A DNA stretch of 64,000 nt from Myotis daubentonii (taxonomy: Eukaryota; Chordata; Mammalia; Chiroptera; Vespertilionidae): contig NC_081841.1 in the NCBI RefSeq assembly GCF_963259705.1, positions 115,852,979-115,916,978 of the forward strand, in the 5' to 3' direction. Below, one piece after another: positions 22,331 to 32,486 of the stretch (positions within the stretch are counted from its first letter, which is position 1; each line of letters opens with the position of its first letter). The notes under the pieces were generated by a model. It was not told the DNA's origin and did no database searches. It was given only the letters and a program-made list of their open reading frames with translations. The position numbers and the translations under genes were made by a program.

Positions 22331-22922
22331 AACCAGAACAACCCATGATGGCACAAAAGTGCAAACCCAAAACCACAACATAGAAAGACTCAAGACAAAG
22401 TGGAAACATATGAACAAAATTTGGATCCATAATTCCATTAATCCAAACAACCACTCACAAGCAAGTCCTAACATCTTATCTCTTGCCAACTGATATTGCA
22501 AGTAGTTCTGACCTGACCCAAATGGCAATGTCCAAGTGGCACAAAGCCCAAGCAGCAGGGATAGCCTTGGAGCCTGCCAAAGGGTACCATAAATAATCCT
22601 AACCAGGCCCACCTGGCATTAAGCCCAAGTGGCACAAACCCCAAGTGGCAGGGATAGAGGACCCCTAGTGTGCATGCCAATTAGACTTACCCAATTCTGG
22701 AGTCAGTCTACTCCCAAGAAAGCATTTCAGGTAGCTGACACCTTGAAAAGGAGTGAAGAGAAATTCCCTGAGAAAAGCTCTGCTGGGAAATCCCCACAGT
22801 CCCACTCTGGGGTCAGCCTGCCACAGCAGCTGGGACCCCAGCCTGGGCCCTCTGGGACTTGCCAAAATCCATGCTATCCCACCAGGATCACAAAAATCTG
22901 TGACCAAAGACACAGCTTTGAC
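22331..22922 (-). other. Leader region of the class I provirus
   Basis: This is untranslated sequence between the 5' LTR and gag. A block with CCAAGTGGCA..GGGATAG is repeated at about 22,527-22,566 and 22,622-22,660. I could not assign the primer-binding site. Confidence 0.45.
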
Positions 22923-23472
22923 TGCCTGCTGCAACAAAGCTAAGCTTGTAAGACAGGTGCTGGTGAAAAAGAAAGGTTTATTCTGGTGCCATCACTTGGG
23001 AGAATGGTGGACTGCTGTCTTATCCAACTTCCTGCTCAAGCCTGTGGTTCTTATAGGGGTAGGGAAAGAAAGCTTTTTGAATCCAATTACTTTGCTAGCT
23101 TTCAGTAGGTAGGGCCTGCCCATTCATATTTCTAGCTTTTGGTGTACATGGGCCCTGTCCATTCACATTTATAGCTTTTGGTGTGCTCAGTGCAAGAACT
23201 CACTGTGCCATATTGGCCAGTGGGGAAGATTCTCTGATGCTCCTTGTCTACAGCAAGAGTGAGGAAACTTTTATTCTGTCAAGGGCCATTTGGATATTGA
23301 TAACATAATTCGTGGGCCATACAAAATTATCAACTTAAAAATTAGCCTGCTATATTTGATCAAACATTTAATTAACTCACCCCTAATGCCTTGGCAGGGC
23401 CATACAAAATGATTTTGTGGGCTTTATACAGCCCACAGGCCAGACATTCTCTACCCCTGGTCTATGGTAACA
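22923..23472 (-). repeat. 5' LTR of the class I provirus, split by a hAT
   Basis: Homologous to 13,272-13,587. The outer end GGTAACA (23,466-23,472) matches GATAACA of the other LTR. The hAT element at 23,254-23,459 sits inside it, with one copy of its 8-bp duplication on each side. Confidence 0.75.
23254..23459. mobile_element. Non-autonomous hAT element
   Basis: The ends CAAGAGTGAGGAAACTTTTA and TGTCTGG..AGAGTAGGGG-type right end (plus strand ATTCTCTACCCCTG) form imperfect inverted repeats. 8-bp flanks: GTCTACAG at 23,246-23,253 and GTCTATGG at 23,460-23,467. The body has GGGCCAT..GGCCATACAAAA pairs. No transposase. Confidence 0.75.
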
Positions 23473-23498
23473 GTTGCATAGTGACTCACACTCTACAG

Positions 23499-23774
23499 CA
23501 GCGGTTCTCAACCTTTCACAGGGGTTGCCTAAGACCATTGGAAAAAACATATATAATTACATATTGTTTTTGTGATTAATCACTATGCTTTAATTATGTT
23601 CAATTTGTAACCATGAAAATACATCCTGCATATCAGATATTTATATTACGATTCATAACAGTAGCAAAATTACAGCTATGAAGTAGCAACGAAAATAATT
23701 TTATGGTTGGGGGTCACCACAACATGAGGAACTGTATTAAAGGGTCGCCGCATTAGGAAGGTTGAGAACCACTG
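23499..23774. mobile_element. SPIN-like hAT MITE
   Basis: The ends CAGCGGTTCTCAACCTTT and AAGGTTGAGAACCACTG and the body AAGACCATTGGAAA..TTGTTTTTGTGATTAATCAC are those of the SPIN hAT family. 8-bp flanks: CTCTACAG and CTTTACAG. SPIN is known for horizontal transfer among tetrapods, including bats. Confidence 0.9.
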
Positions 23775-23782
23775 CTTTACAG

Positions 23783-24727
23783 GAACCATGATTAGCTGTA
23801 AGTATAAAATATGGAATAAAGATAGTTTTTAACAAAAATACTTGATAATAAATATAGCAAATGCTCATAAAACTGACTTTTAAAAATAATTTTAAATGAA
23901 AGCACAGTTTTACTCCTTTATAAAAAAACAAAACAAAAAAACATCTCCTCCAAGTTAAAGCTTTAATTATGTATTTACAAAGAAGAGATATAATCCAGTT
24001 TTGTGAAAAATGTGATTTTCAGTCAAACTCATAGAAATAAATATGACTATGAGCTGGTAATTGACTGAGCTCCCACTACCTGCAAATACATTACCTAGAT
24101 TTCTGGGGCATCTCATGTTGGTTGTTATTTCCAAACCAAGTATTCTGCTTTAGTTTAAAAAGTTTACCAAAAATGGAAACAAATGAGGCACTTCTATAAT
24201 TAGGCACCACTAACTTCAGCATCTGAGTTTGTTTTTAAGCTAATCATGTGTTCTTCAAGCAGTGGCTTTGGTGGGGAGTGAGGAAGGTATGTGGGTTATG
24301 GAAACTGTGGATATTGTGGAAAGAGAAATGCACAGAAAGTCAGGTCAGAGTTACACAAAATTAGAGATGGCAATGACATGAGTACCTCCTGGCATGTGTG
24401 TTTTTTTCCACCATACCTCCATCTGGGCTTTTTGTTCTCATCATTCCCACACAGCCTTGGATGTCTGTTCCTTACTTAAAGAAAAAGCCTGATTCAAGGG
24501 AAATTCTAGATGAGCTTTAGAGTTCCAAGTACATTGCTAATACTTTTTGTCCCACCATCCTTTATTTCATGTTGAGTATTTCCTCTGCATGAAAGTGTGG
24601 TTGAGATGCTAGATACCAACAGAACACTAAATGAGTGTGCCTGCAAATGCTATATTCCTCAGGAATGATTTTAAGTAATGCATTTTATCTTGATCTATAA
24701 AGATTTATAACAATTTTATTTATTTTT
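23783..24727. other. Unassigned sequence
   Basis: No gene or repeat family recognised in this 0.9-kb stretch. Confidence 0.5.
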
Positions 24728-24728
24728 T

Positions 24729-24937
24729 AAAATATATTTCTTTATTGATTTCAGAGAGGAAGGAAGAGGGAGAGAGAGATAGAAACATCAATGATGAGAA
24801 TCATTGATAGGCTGCCTCCTGCATGTCCCCTACTGGGGATCGAGCCCGCAACCCAGGTATGTGCCCTTGGCCGGAATCAAACCTGGAACCCTTCAATCTG
24901 CAGGCCAATGCTCTAGCCATTGAGCAAAACTGTCTAG
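24729..24937 (-). mobile_element. VES-type SINE
   Basis: In reverse it carries CATTGGCCTGCAGATTGAAGG and GGTTTGATTCCGG, then TTTCTATCTCTCTCTCCC and a T-rich left edge. The 5' tip is diverged. Confidence 0.85.
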
Positions 24938-24960
24938 AGCAAGACTTATAACAATTTTTA

Positions 24961-25183
24961 AAAAAATATATATTTTATTGATTTTTTTCTTTTACAGAGA
25001 GGAAGAGAGAGGGATAGAGAGTCAGAAACATCGATGAGAGAGAAACATGGATCGGCTGCCTCCTGCACACTCCCTACCGGGGATGTGCCCGCAACCAAGG
25101 TACATGCCCTTGACCGGAATCGAACCTGGGACCCTTGAGTCCGCAGGCTGAAGCTCTATCCACTGAGCCAAACCGGTTAGGGC
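24961..25183 (-). mobile_element. VES SINE
   Basis: In reverse it starts GCCCTAACCGGTTTGGCTCAG and has GGTTCGATTCCGGTCAAGGG. An AACAATTTTT duplication flanks it at about 24,950-24,959 and 25,184-25,194. Well preserved. Confidence 0.92.
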
Positions 25184-25597
25184 AACAATTTTTTTTAAAG
25201 TGAAAAATTTTGTCAATATTCTTATTGATTTGAAATATCTAATTTTATTTTATTTTATATACTTGCTTGGTGAACTGTTTATGTTCCCTTTCCTTTTTAT
25301 ACTTTCTGGCTGTTATGTATAGCTTCAAATTCACAATTGCCTCTTTTCTTTGATTTAATCATTCATTGTAGAATAGGTACTCTACAGTTTCACCATTCAC
25401 ATCCAAGAGATGTAAGCACTTGTAATATTGATTGTAAATTTTTTTTTTATAAAAAATATTAAACCTTATTTCATTCCTTCAACTTGACCTGGATTTTAGT
25501 CTAGCCTAAGCTAGAAACCAGTTCTTCAAGGGTTTGAATTATTTGCAGTTAATATCTGTTCTTTAAATTTGATTGTACCCCAGAGAGTCAAAGAAAT

Positions 25598-25815
25598 TTT
25601 TAAAAATATATTTTTATTTATTTCAGAGAGAAAGGGAGAAGGAGAGAAAGATAGAAACATCAACAATGAGAGAATCATTGATCGGCTGCCTCCCACATGC
25701 CCCACACTGGGGACTGAGCCTGCAACCCATGCATGTGCCGTTGGCCAGAATGGAACCTGGGATCCTTCTGTCCACAGGCTGATGCTCTTTCCACGGAGCC
25801 AAACTGGCTAGGGCG
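25598..25815 (-). mobile_element. VES-type SINE
   Basis: In reverse it starts GCCCTAGCCAGTTTGGCTC and ends in an A-rich tail (plus-strand TTTTTAAAAATATATTTTTA). Likely duplication: CAAAGAAATTTT left and CAGAGAAATTTT right. Confidence 0.88.
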
Positions 25816-26384
25816 AATCAGAGAAATTTTGATGTTAGTAATGGAAAAAATTTGGGGTAACGCTTATTTAAAATTCTCAGCACACCATAACCAAGGAAGA
25901 AAACCTTTGTTTCTTTTGGGGAAATGTCTTCACTTCCTTTCCAAGTTCACAGAGTTATGAGTCAAAACACAGAAGAATATTTCAATGTGGCTTAATTTGT
26001 GACTCTTGCCCCAGTTTTCTTCCCATGAATATTAAAATAACATTCTAAGAATTGTTTGTTGAAGACTATTTCTCTCTCACCAAGAACTACATATATACTT
26101 TCTATTTTAGCTTTGTCACCTATATTTTCCTCTTAATATTAGCTTTTTGTGATAATGCTCAGTAGTGTAGATGTTACACTTTGTTTGGGGATAAAGTGTT
26201 CTTTCAATGAGGGGCAGAACTACAGTTTTATGTGGGACTCAGCTTAGGACTCATTTCTTCCTAGAAACTTTGGCCTACACAGAGAGCTATTCTTTTTGTG
26301 CAGTTAAACACATGCCACAAAAAATTGGATAACTTCATATGAATACAACAATATTAATACTTAAAGTGGTACTAATATAATAGA
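25816..26384. other. Unassigned sequence
   Basis: No gene or repeat recognised. Confidence 0.5.
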
Positions 26385-26700
26385 CTAGAGGCCCAGTGCA
26401 CAAAAATTCATGCACTGGATGGGGGATGTACCTCAGCTTGGCTTGCCCCTTCTCAGAGTCCGGGAGCCCTCAGGGGATGTCCTACTGACATCCTAAGCCG
26501 CAGTCTGGCCTCCCTCTGGCCTTCCTCTGCAGATTGACCAGGCCAATCAGGGGAAGGCGCTGCCCCCATCACCCCACTGCTGCTGCCACTGCCAGCCCTC
26601 CTCAGCCTTTGCAGCCACTGTGGCTTTGTCCAGAAGGATGTCTGGAAGGAAGTCTGGTCTATCCAGTCTAATTAGCATATTACCCTTTTATTAGTATAGA
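26385..26700 (-). mobile_element. Non-autonomous Helitron
   Basis: Minus-strand start TCTATACTAATAAAAGGG, then TAATATGCTAATTAGAC; end GTGCATGAATTTTTGTGCAC, then TGGGCCTCTAG. 316 bp. Its interior matches Helitron unit 1 at 8,395-8,631. Confidence 0.9.
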
Positions 26701-27476
26701 TTAAGTCAGGACATAATTTTTAATGCAATAGATTTAGAAGAACAAAAGAATAAGAGATCATTTCTATTGAGAAGTGGTCATTGAAGGATAGGATTTTTAA
26801 CCAAGCATTAAAAAAGAAAAGGAGCCATCAGAGAGAAGGAGTAGAAGGAACTTCTTGGCATAGAGTATAAAAATGCATGACTTTAAAGGGATTTGAGTAA
26901 ACTACAGTGAGTTTGAGCATAGCTCAGTGATAGGGAGTGGTGTAGTTACAGTAGGACAGAAAGAGCCAGGCAAACCATGGAAGACTGAATGCCAGGCTAC
27001 TGAGTTTGGAACTCAGACAATGGAATAAACTTTAAGATTTTGTTAGGAAAGTAACATGATTTTCTTTTATTTTTGGTTAGTGCATCAGTTAGGAAACAGA
27101 TGGCACATTCAAATCAGGTTAATTTGAGTAAAGTTTATTCAAGGAATTTTGCAAAAGATGTTTGCAGAAATCAAAAGAAATACAACATCTAGTATTTGAA
27201 ACAGGCTAAAGGAAGTTTTACTAGCAATAGCTCTAATTGATAAAATCTGGAGATATTGCTGTAGAAAGAGGACAATAAATAACCTGAATTTGCTCTGCTA
27301 ACCCTTTAAGTTCCTATCAGCATTCCCCATTGGTAAAAACCAATGGAAAGCTAGAGGATGAAAACTGTTGATGTATTCCACATACTTCAGCTTCCAGGGA
27401 GACTGATCAATGTGCAGAAGGATGGAGAGTAGAATTGAAGGAACAAAGGGAGAAAATTCACCACAGTTTCAATTTT
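26701..27476. other. Unassigned sequence
   Basis: No gene or repeat recognised. Confidence 0.5.
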
Positions 27477-27497
27477 AAAAATACTTTGGGGAGAACC

Positions 27498-27506
27498 AAG
27501 ATGGCG
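27498..27506 (+). promoter_or_regulatory. YY1-like site of HAL1 copy C
   Basis: AAGATGGCG lies 8 nt from the element's first base, matching its position in the other HAL1 copies. A role in start-site choice is inferred from human L1. Confidence 0.6.
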
Positions 27507-27578
27507 GCATAGGTTAACGCCGGAGTTTGCTGCTTTGAACAACTACTTCAAAAGTGAAACCAAAAAACGGAAGGGACA

Positions 27579-28013
27579 TCACCCAGAACCACAGGAACGC
27601 TGGCTGAGTGGAAGTCCTACAACTAGGAGGAAAGAGAAACGCATACGGACACTCAGAGGAGGCGCAGTGCTGAAGTAAATTCTGAGGTGCGGAGTGTGCG
27701 GAGCGGGCTGGCGGCAGAGGGTGCGGTTGTTGTTTTCAATCGGGAGGGAGTCGCAGACTCTGAGCTCCAGATACAGGCGAGTCTTCAGGGACCCAGACTC
27801 AAACGGGAGAAGCGGGACTGTCTGGCTTCGGTCAGAGCGAGTGCAACTTTCTCTCCCAGCTTTGCAGCGGGTGCTGGGACTCAGAGAGGCAGAGCCCCTG
27901 GGGACAGGACTGAGAGCCGCCATAACTGCTCTCTCTGGCCCACCCTGTTGATCCTGTGCGACCCGCCCCGCCCAAGCCCTGCACAGAGGCATTTGCCGGA
28001 TAGCCTCAGGCAA
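27579..28013 (-). other. Antisense open frame in the HAL1 5'UTR (ORF0-like candidate)
   Basis: A 144-codon frame runs antisense across the 5'UTR; the first ATG is at 27,992 and the upstream first codon is TTG. The N-terminal stretch (MPLCRAWAGR, then AVMAALS..PRGSAS) also reads from an in-frame ATG in copy A (3,653) and copy D (38,377). About 50 codons agree in frame; indels then put C in another frame. The position recalls primate L1 ORF0. Shared descent alone could explain the similarity. No domain recognised. Confidence 0.25.
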
Positions 28014-28190
28014 AGGCTAGATTAGCACCTCCCTAGAGGACAGAAGTTCTCTCACTGCTGACACAGCTGATTCTCATAGCCACTTGGCCTGGAGGTCAAA
28101 CCCTCCCTGGAATTAGCTACAACAATCAAGATTTAACTATAAGACTGCGAACAAAGACCACCAGGGGGTGCACCAAGGAAGCATAACAAA

Positions 28191-29039
28191 ATGCGGAGAC
28201 AAAGAAACAGGACAAAATTGTCAATGGAAGATATAGAGTTCAGAACCACACTTTTAAGGTCTCTCAAGAACTGTTTAGAAGCTGCCGATAAACTTAATGA
28301 GATCTACACGAAAACTAATAAGACCCTCGATCTTATATTGGGGAACCAACTAGAAATTAAGCATACACGGACTGAAATAACGAATATTATACAGACGCCC
28401 GACAGCAGACCAGAGGAGCGCAAGAATCAAGTCAATGATTTGAAATGCGAGGAAGCAAAAAACATCCAACCGGAAAAGCAAAATGAAAAAAGAATCCAAA
28501 AATGCGAGGATAGTGTAAGGAGCCTCTGGGACAGCTTCAAGCGTACCAACATCAGAATTATAGGGGTGCCAGAAGATGAGAGAGAGCAAGATATTGAAAA
28601 CCTATTTGAAGAAATAATGACAGAAAACTTCCCCCACCTGGTGAAAGAAATGGACTTACAGGTCCAAGAAGCGCGGAGAACCCCAAATAAAAGGAATCCA
28701 AAGAGGACCACACCAAGACACATCATAATTAAAATGCCAAGAGCAAAAGATAAAGAGAGAATCTTAAAAACAGCAAGAGAAAGAAACTCAGTTACCTACA
28801 AGGGAATATCCATACGACTGTCAGCTGATTTCTCAACAGAAACTTTGCAGGCCAGAAGGGAGTGGCAAGAAATATTCAAAGTGATGAATACCAAGAACCT
28901 ACAACCAAGATTACTTTATCCAGCAAAGCTATCATTCAGAATTGAAGGTCAGATAAAGAGCTTCACAGATAAGGAAAAGCTAAAGGAGTTCATCACCACC
29001 AAACCAGGATTATATGAAATGCTGAAAGGTATCCTTTAA
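28191..29039 (+). CDS. HAL1 ORF1 protein, intact, 282 aa (L1 ORF1p-like)
   Basis: This is an RNA-binding chaperone-type protein. It starts at an ATG in an AAAATGC context, the same ATG as copies A and D. Residues about 1-20 are basic (MRRQRNRTK). About 20-100 form a coiled coil with Leu/Ile heptads, expected to trimerise. About 105-200 form the RRM-like core with RTNIRIIGVPEDEREQ and the basic RRTPNKRNPKRTTPRHIIIK. About 205-282 form the C-terminal domain with EWQEIFKVMNTKNLQPRLLY and LKEFITTKPG. Human L1 ORF1p is 338 aa; the difference is in the coiled coil. No ORF2 follows, so mobilisation needs ORF2 protein in trans. Whether it is expressed is unknown. Confidence 0.9.
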   Translation: MRRQRNRTKLSMEDIEFRTTLLRSLKNCLEAADKLNEIYTKTNKTLDLILGNQLEIKHTRTEITNIIQTPDSRPEERKNQVNDLKCEEAKNIQPEKQNEKRIQKCEDSVRSLWDSFKRTNIRIIGVPEDEREQDIENLFEEIMTENFPHLVKEMDLQVQEARRTPNKRNPKRTTPRHIIIKMPRAKDKERILKTARERNSVTYKGISIRLSADFSTETLQARREWQEIFKVMNTKNLQPRLLYPAKLSFRIEGQIKSFTDKEKLKEFITTKPGLYEMLKGIL

Positions 29040-29413
29040 GAAGAGGAAGAGGAAGAAAAAGGTAAAGATACAAATTATGAACAACAAATATGCATCTATC
29101 AACAAGTGAATCTAAGAATCAAGTGAATAAATAATCTGATGAACAGAATGAACTGTTGATTATAATAGAATCAGGGACATAGAAAGGGAATGGACTGACT
29201 ATTCTTGGGGGGGAAAGGGGTGTGGGAGATGTGGGAAGAGACTGGACAAAAATCGTGCACCTATGGATGAGGACAGTGGGTGGGGAGTGAGGGCGGAGGG
29301 TGGGGCGGGAACTGGGAGGAGGGGAGTTATGGGGGGAAAAAAAAAAGAGGAACAAATGTAATAATCTGAACAATAAAGATTTAATTAAAAAAAATAAATA
29401 AAAATACTTTGGG

Positions 29414-30223
29414 ATAACAAGAAAATGAGGGCAGTTAAATGAAAAAAAAAATTATAGTAATTCAGGCAAAAGTACTGAATGTCTGAAAGAGCAGCATTAA
29501 TAACAATGGAAGGAAAGAGAAGGCTATTTGGCAAGAATTTGCAATGTTTTGTATGTAGAAGGGGAAAGAGAAGAACAAAGATGACTGGTGGATACTCTTT
29601 TATTTACCCAAACTACAGGTAACAAGAAAGAACTGATATCTTTAAGGATAAGAATGAGCTTAAGTGTGGGTAAGTAAAAAATGGACATTTGTTTCTGGGA
29701 TTGAAAAAACAGGCCAGAGCTGGACAGTATACTTAAGCTTACTTTACTTTTGAGTTGACAACTTAAGTGTGTAAATATTCCCCAGGGAAATAATTTAGAA
29801 GATGTAAACTAGACTAAGCATAGAATCTTAGGGAATGTCAACCTATAAGAAGGCAAAGATAGGAATTGGTCAAAGAAGTGAAGAAATAGCCATCAGAAAG
29901 TATGGGAGGAGAGCAGACGTCAAAGCAGGAGCCAAGGGGTGAAACAAATTTCAATGATGAATCTCTTAACTTTTATATATATTTTACAGTTAGGGATGGT
30001 TTGCAGAGTAAATTTAATCTTGTTTTTTTTTTTCTAATGTAGAATTCTGAATAACTTTAAGAGTTATAATTATTTTATATTTCTCTTTAAAGAATAAATA
30101 ATTTAATTCCTTAAACAAGTTTATATCAAGCATATACTTTGCACTGACCTCCGAGATAAGCCATACTATGAATATAAAACTGATATGGAATGTACTATTG
30201 CTCTTTAAGGGATTATAATCTTA
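29414..30223. other. Unassigned sequence
   Basis: No gene or repeat recognised. Confidence 0.5.
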
Positions 30224-30506
30224 CTAGAGGCTTGGTGCACAACATTCATGCACTTTGGGGGCATCCCTCAGCCCTGCCTGCACCCTCTCGCAGTCCTGGA
30301 GCCCTCGGAGAATGTCTGACTGCTATGGAGGCGGGAGAGGCTCCCGCTACCACCACTGTGCTCACCAGCCGTGAGCTTCTGGCTGAGCAACACTCCCTCT
30401 ATGGGAGTGCACTGACCACCAGGGGGAAGTTCCTGCATTGAGCATCTGCCCTTATGGTCAGTGCATGTCATAGCGACTGGCCGTTCCGCCATTTTATTAT
30501 ATAGGG
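30224..30506 (-). mobile_element. Non-autonomous Helitron
   Basis: Minus-strand end GTGCATGAATGTTGTGCAC, then AAGCCTCTAG; start near CCCTATATAATAAAATGGC (one change from the usual TC). It shares the CTGACCACCAGGGGG motif with Helitron unit 2. 283 bp. Confidence 0.85.
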
Positions 30507-30613
30507 TTGAAATTAGTGAAACATAGCACAAGTTAATATGTGTGTTACACACACACACACATATTACAAAGATAAATTGAATACTTTAAAATAATAAAAC
30601 ATATACCCTAGAG

Positions 30614-30836
30614 CAGCGGTTCTCAATCTGTGGGTCACAAACCCTTTGGGAGTCGAACAACCCTTTCACAGGGGTCGCCTAAGACCATTGGAAAACACAT
30701 ATATAATTACATATTGTTTTTGTGATTAATCACTATGTTTTAATTATGTTCAATTTGTAACAGTGAAATTAGGAGTCACCACAACATGAGGAACTGTATT
30801 AAAGGGTTGCAGCATTAGAAAGGTTGAGAACCACTG
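30614..30836. mobile_element. SPIN-like hAT MITE
   Basis: Ends CAGCGGTTCTCAATCTGTGG and AAGGTTGAGAACCACTG. A perfect 8-bp duplication (CCCTAGAG) lies at 30,606-30,613 and 30,837-30,844. 223 bp. The body is the SPIN consensus-like CCTAAGACCATTGGAAA segment. Better preserved flanks than the copy at 23,499. Confidence 0.93.
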
Positions 30837-31166
30837 CCCTAGAGAATCTATTGTCAGTCAGAAAAAGGGAGAGACTAGTTTTACATGGAGATATAACAAA
30901 ATATGCATCAGATATCTAGCTCACAGTTTACTAGAATATATTAAGGCCAACTCAAATAAATATTACTAATATTTATTTTGCATGACAGAGGTATCTTTTT
31001 CAGTACAAAATTTGAAAAGCATGAGTTAACAGCAAGATTTCCTGCGATGAGTAAAATGTGGAGAAATCTGGACAGTGATACACACATGGGGAGAACTCCA
31101 TGTAAAAATGGGAATTATGCAGCCAGAAGCCAAGAAACTATCAGAAGCTAGTTTAGAGCCTTCAAA

Positions 31167-31250
31167 GCAAACTGCCCCAGTCACATATGCAATACTTTTT
31201 GTAATACTTTAAGCAATAAAAAAATAAAAATAAAAAAAAACTGCCCCAGT
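31167..31250 (+). mobile_element. Extremely 5'-truncated L1 insertion
   Basis: About 50 bp of L1 3' end (GCAATACTTTTTGTAATACTTTAAGCAATAAAA and an A-rich tail) lies between two copies of ACTGCCCCAGTCA at about 31,169-31,181 and 31,240-31,252. The L1 match is almost only the end of the 3'UTR. Confidence 0.8.
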
Positions 31251-31740
31251 CAACATTTTGACCTCAGACTTTTAGCCTCCAGGATTGTGATACATTAAAT
31301 TTGTATTGTTTAAGGTACTCAGTATCGTATTTTGTTATGACAGCCCTAGCAAACCGATACACCATATTATCCATGTCTAGGATTTGAATTACCATCATAA
31401 GCTTACTGTTTTCCAGGAAAGAGATCTGCAAGGTGTGTGCCAGTGACCATTGGTCACTGGTGAAATTCTACAAAGAAGGGTGTCATGGCCAAGCACCTAG
31501 AGCTCTACAGCACACTGCAAAAAACAGTCTCTCAGGAATTCTACAGCCAAGAGCACAGAATTTCTCCCATATGTGAACACAGGACATCTTTTCATTATAG
31601 CATATCTTGAGAATTTTGTTTAGGGATATGTAGCTCTACTGCAAGAAATCACAACCTTTTAAATTTCTATTGTCATTTCATTTCACAAGCCTCTTAATAC
31701 AAAGCAGTTGATGTCATAAATATGTTTTAAATTGACATTA

Positions 31741-31892
31741 TTTTTTTAAATTTTATTTTATTGTTTAAAGTATTACAAATTGTAGTACATATGTCTCCTT
31801 TTTGTCCCCATTGACCTTCCCCCGGCCTCCTCTACCCCTATAAGCATAACTAATGGATGCAAGACACTGGGGAGGGAGGAAGGGAAGAGGAC
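31741..31892. mobile_element. L1 3' end with internal inversion (twin priming)
   Basis: The left part (about 31,745-31,835) is L1 3'UTR in minus orientation. The right part (TATAAGCATAACTAATGGATGC..AAGACACTGGGGAGG) is the adjacent L1 segment in plus orientation. A duplication AATTGACATTATTTTT flanks the whole at about 31,730-31,745 and 31,893-31,908. Confidence 0.8.
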
Positions 31893-31925
31893 AATTGACA
31901 TTATTTTTAAAATTTGTACAATTTT

Positions 31926-32145
31926 TCCCTGACCAGTTTGGCTCAGTGGATGGAGAGTCGGCCTGCAGACCCAAGGGTCCCAGGTTTGGTTCCGGTCAAG
32001 GGCATGTACCTTGGTTGTGGGCATATACCCAGTGGGCTGTGTGCAGGAGGCAGCTGATCGATGTTTCTCTCTCATCGATGTTTCTAACTCTCTATCCCTC
32101 TCCCTTCCTCTCTGTAAAAAATCAATAAAATATATTTTTTAAAAA
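31926..32145 (+). mobile_element. VES SINE
   Basis: It starts CCCTGACCAGTTTGGCTCAG, has GGTTTGGTTCCGG at the B-box, and ends CAATAAAATATATTTTTT. The body is complete. Confidence 0.9.
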
Positions 32146-32356
32146 ATGTGGCATACTGTATTCTAAAATATAGAATTACATCTTTTGGATATCCAGAAGC
32201 ATAATAACATATAAAAATATATCAATATTATTTTTTTACTAAAGCAAAACATGTTTATTAAATAACATTGGAAAATACTAGACATAAAAGGGTGGAAAAC
32301 ATCATGAACAAGTTTACTTCATAGAGTTAAACACTATTGCTATGTTGGTGTATAAT

Positions 32357-32434
32357 GTAGTCCCCCCCTTATCCATAGGGGATACATTCCAAGACTCCCA
32401 TGGATGCCTGAAACCATGGATAGTACTTAACTAT
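32357..32434. repeat. Tigger/pogo-like terminal fragment
   Basis: GTCCCCCCCTTATCCATAGG and GGATGCCTGAAACCATGGAT are typical of Tigger-type mariner ends. Only one end is seen. Confidence 0.45.
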
Positions 32435-32486
32435 ATGTGAACACAGGACACCTTTATAGACCATGTTTTCTTTTCTTATAAATACA

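Larger units (their letters stand above)
27491..29399 (+). mobile_element. Half-L1 (HAL1-like) copy C, full length, intact ORF1
   Basis: A perfect 14-bp duplication (AAAAATACTTTGGG) lies at 27,477-27,490 and 29,400-29,413. Layout: GAGAACCAAGATGGCGGCAT start, 700-bp GC-rich 5'UTR, ORF1 (28,191-29,039), about 330-bp 3'UTR with GGGGGGGAAAGGGG and GGGTGGGG tracts, AATAATCTGAACAATAAAG, and an A-rich tail. ORF2 is absent. Total 1.9 kb. The perfect duplication and open ORF1 mark it as the youngest copy in the window. Confidence 0.93.

Noticed and set aside
27687..28025. Sense-strand 112-codon frame in the HAL1 5'UTR
   Set aside because: GC-rich 5'UTR; the corresponding frame is not kept in copies A and D.
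29180..29340. G-quadruplex regulatory element
   Set aside because: G tracts are real and typical of L1-type 3'UTRs, but folding or function cannot be judged here. Noted within the HAL1 entry only.
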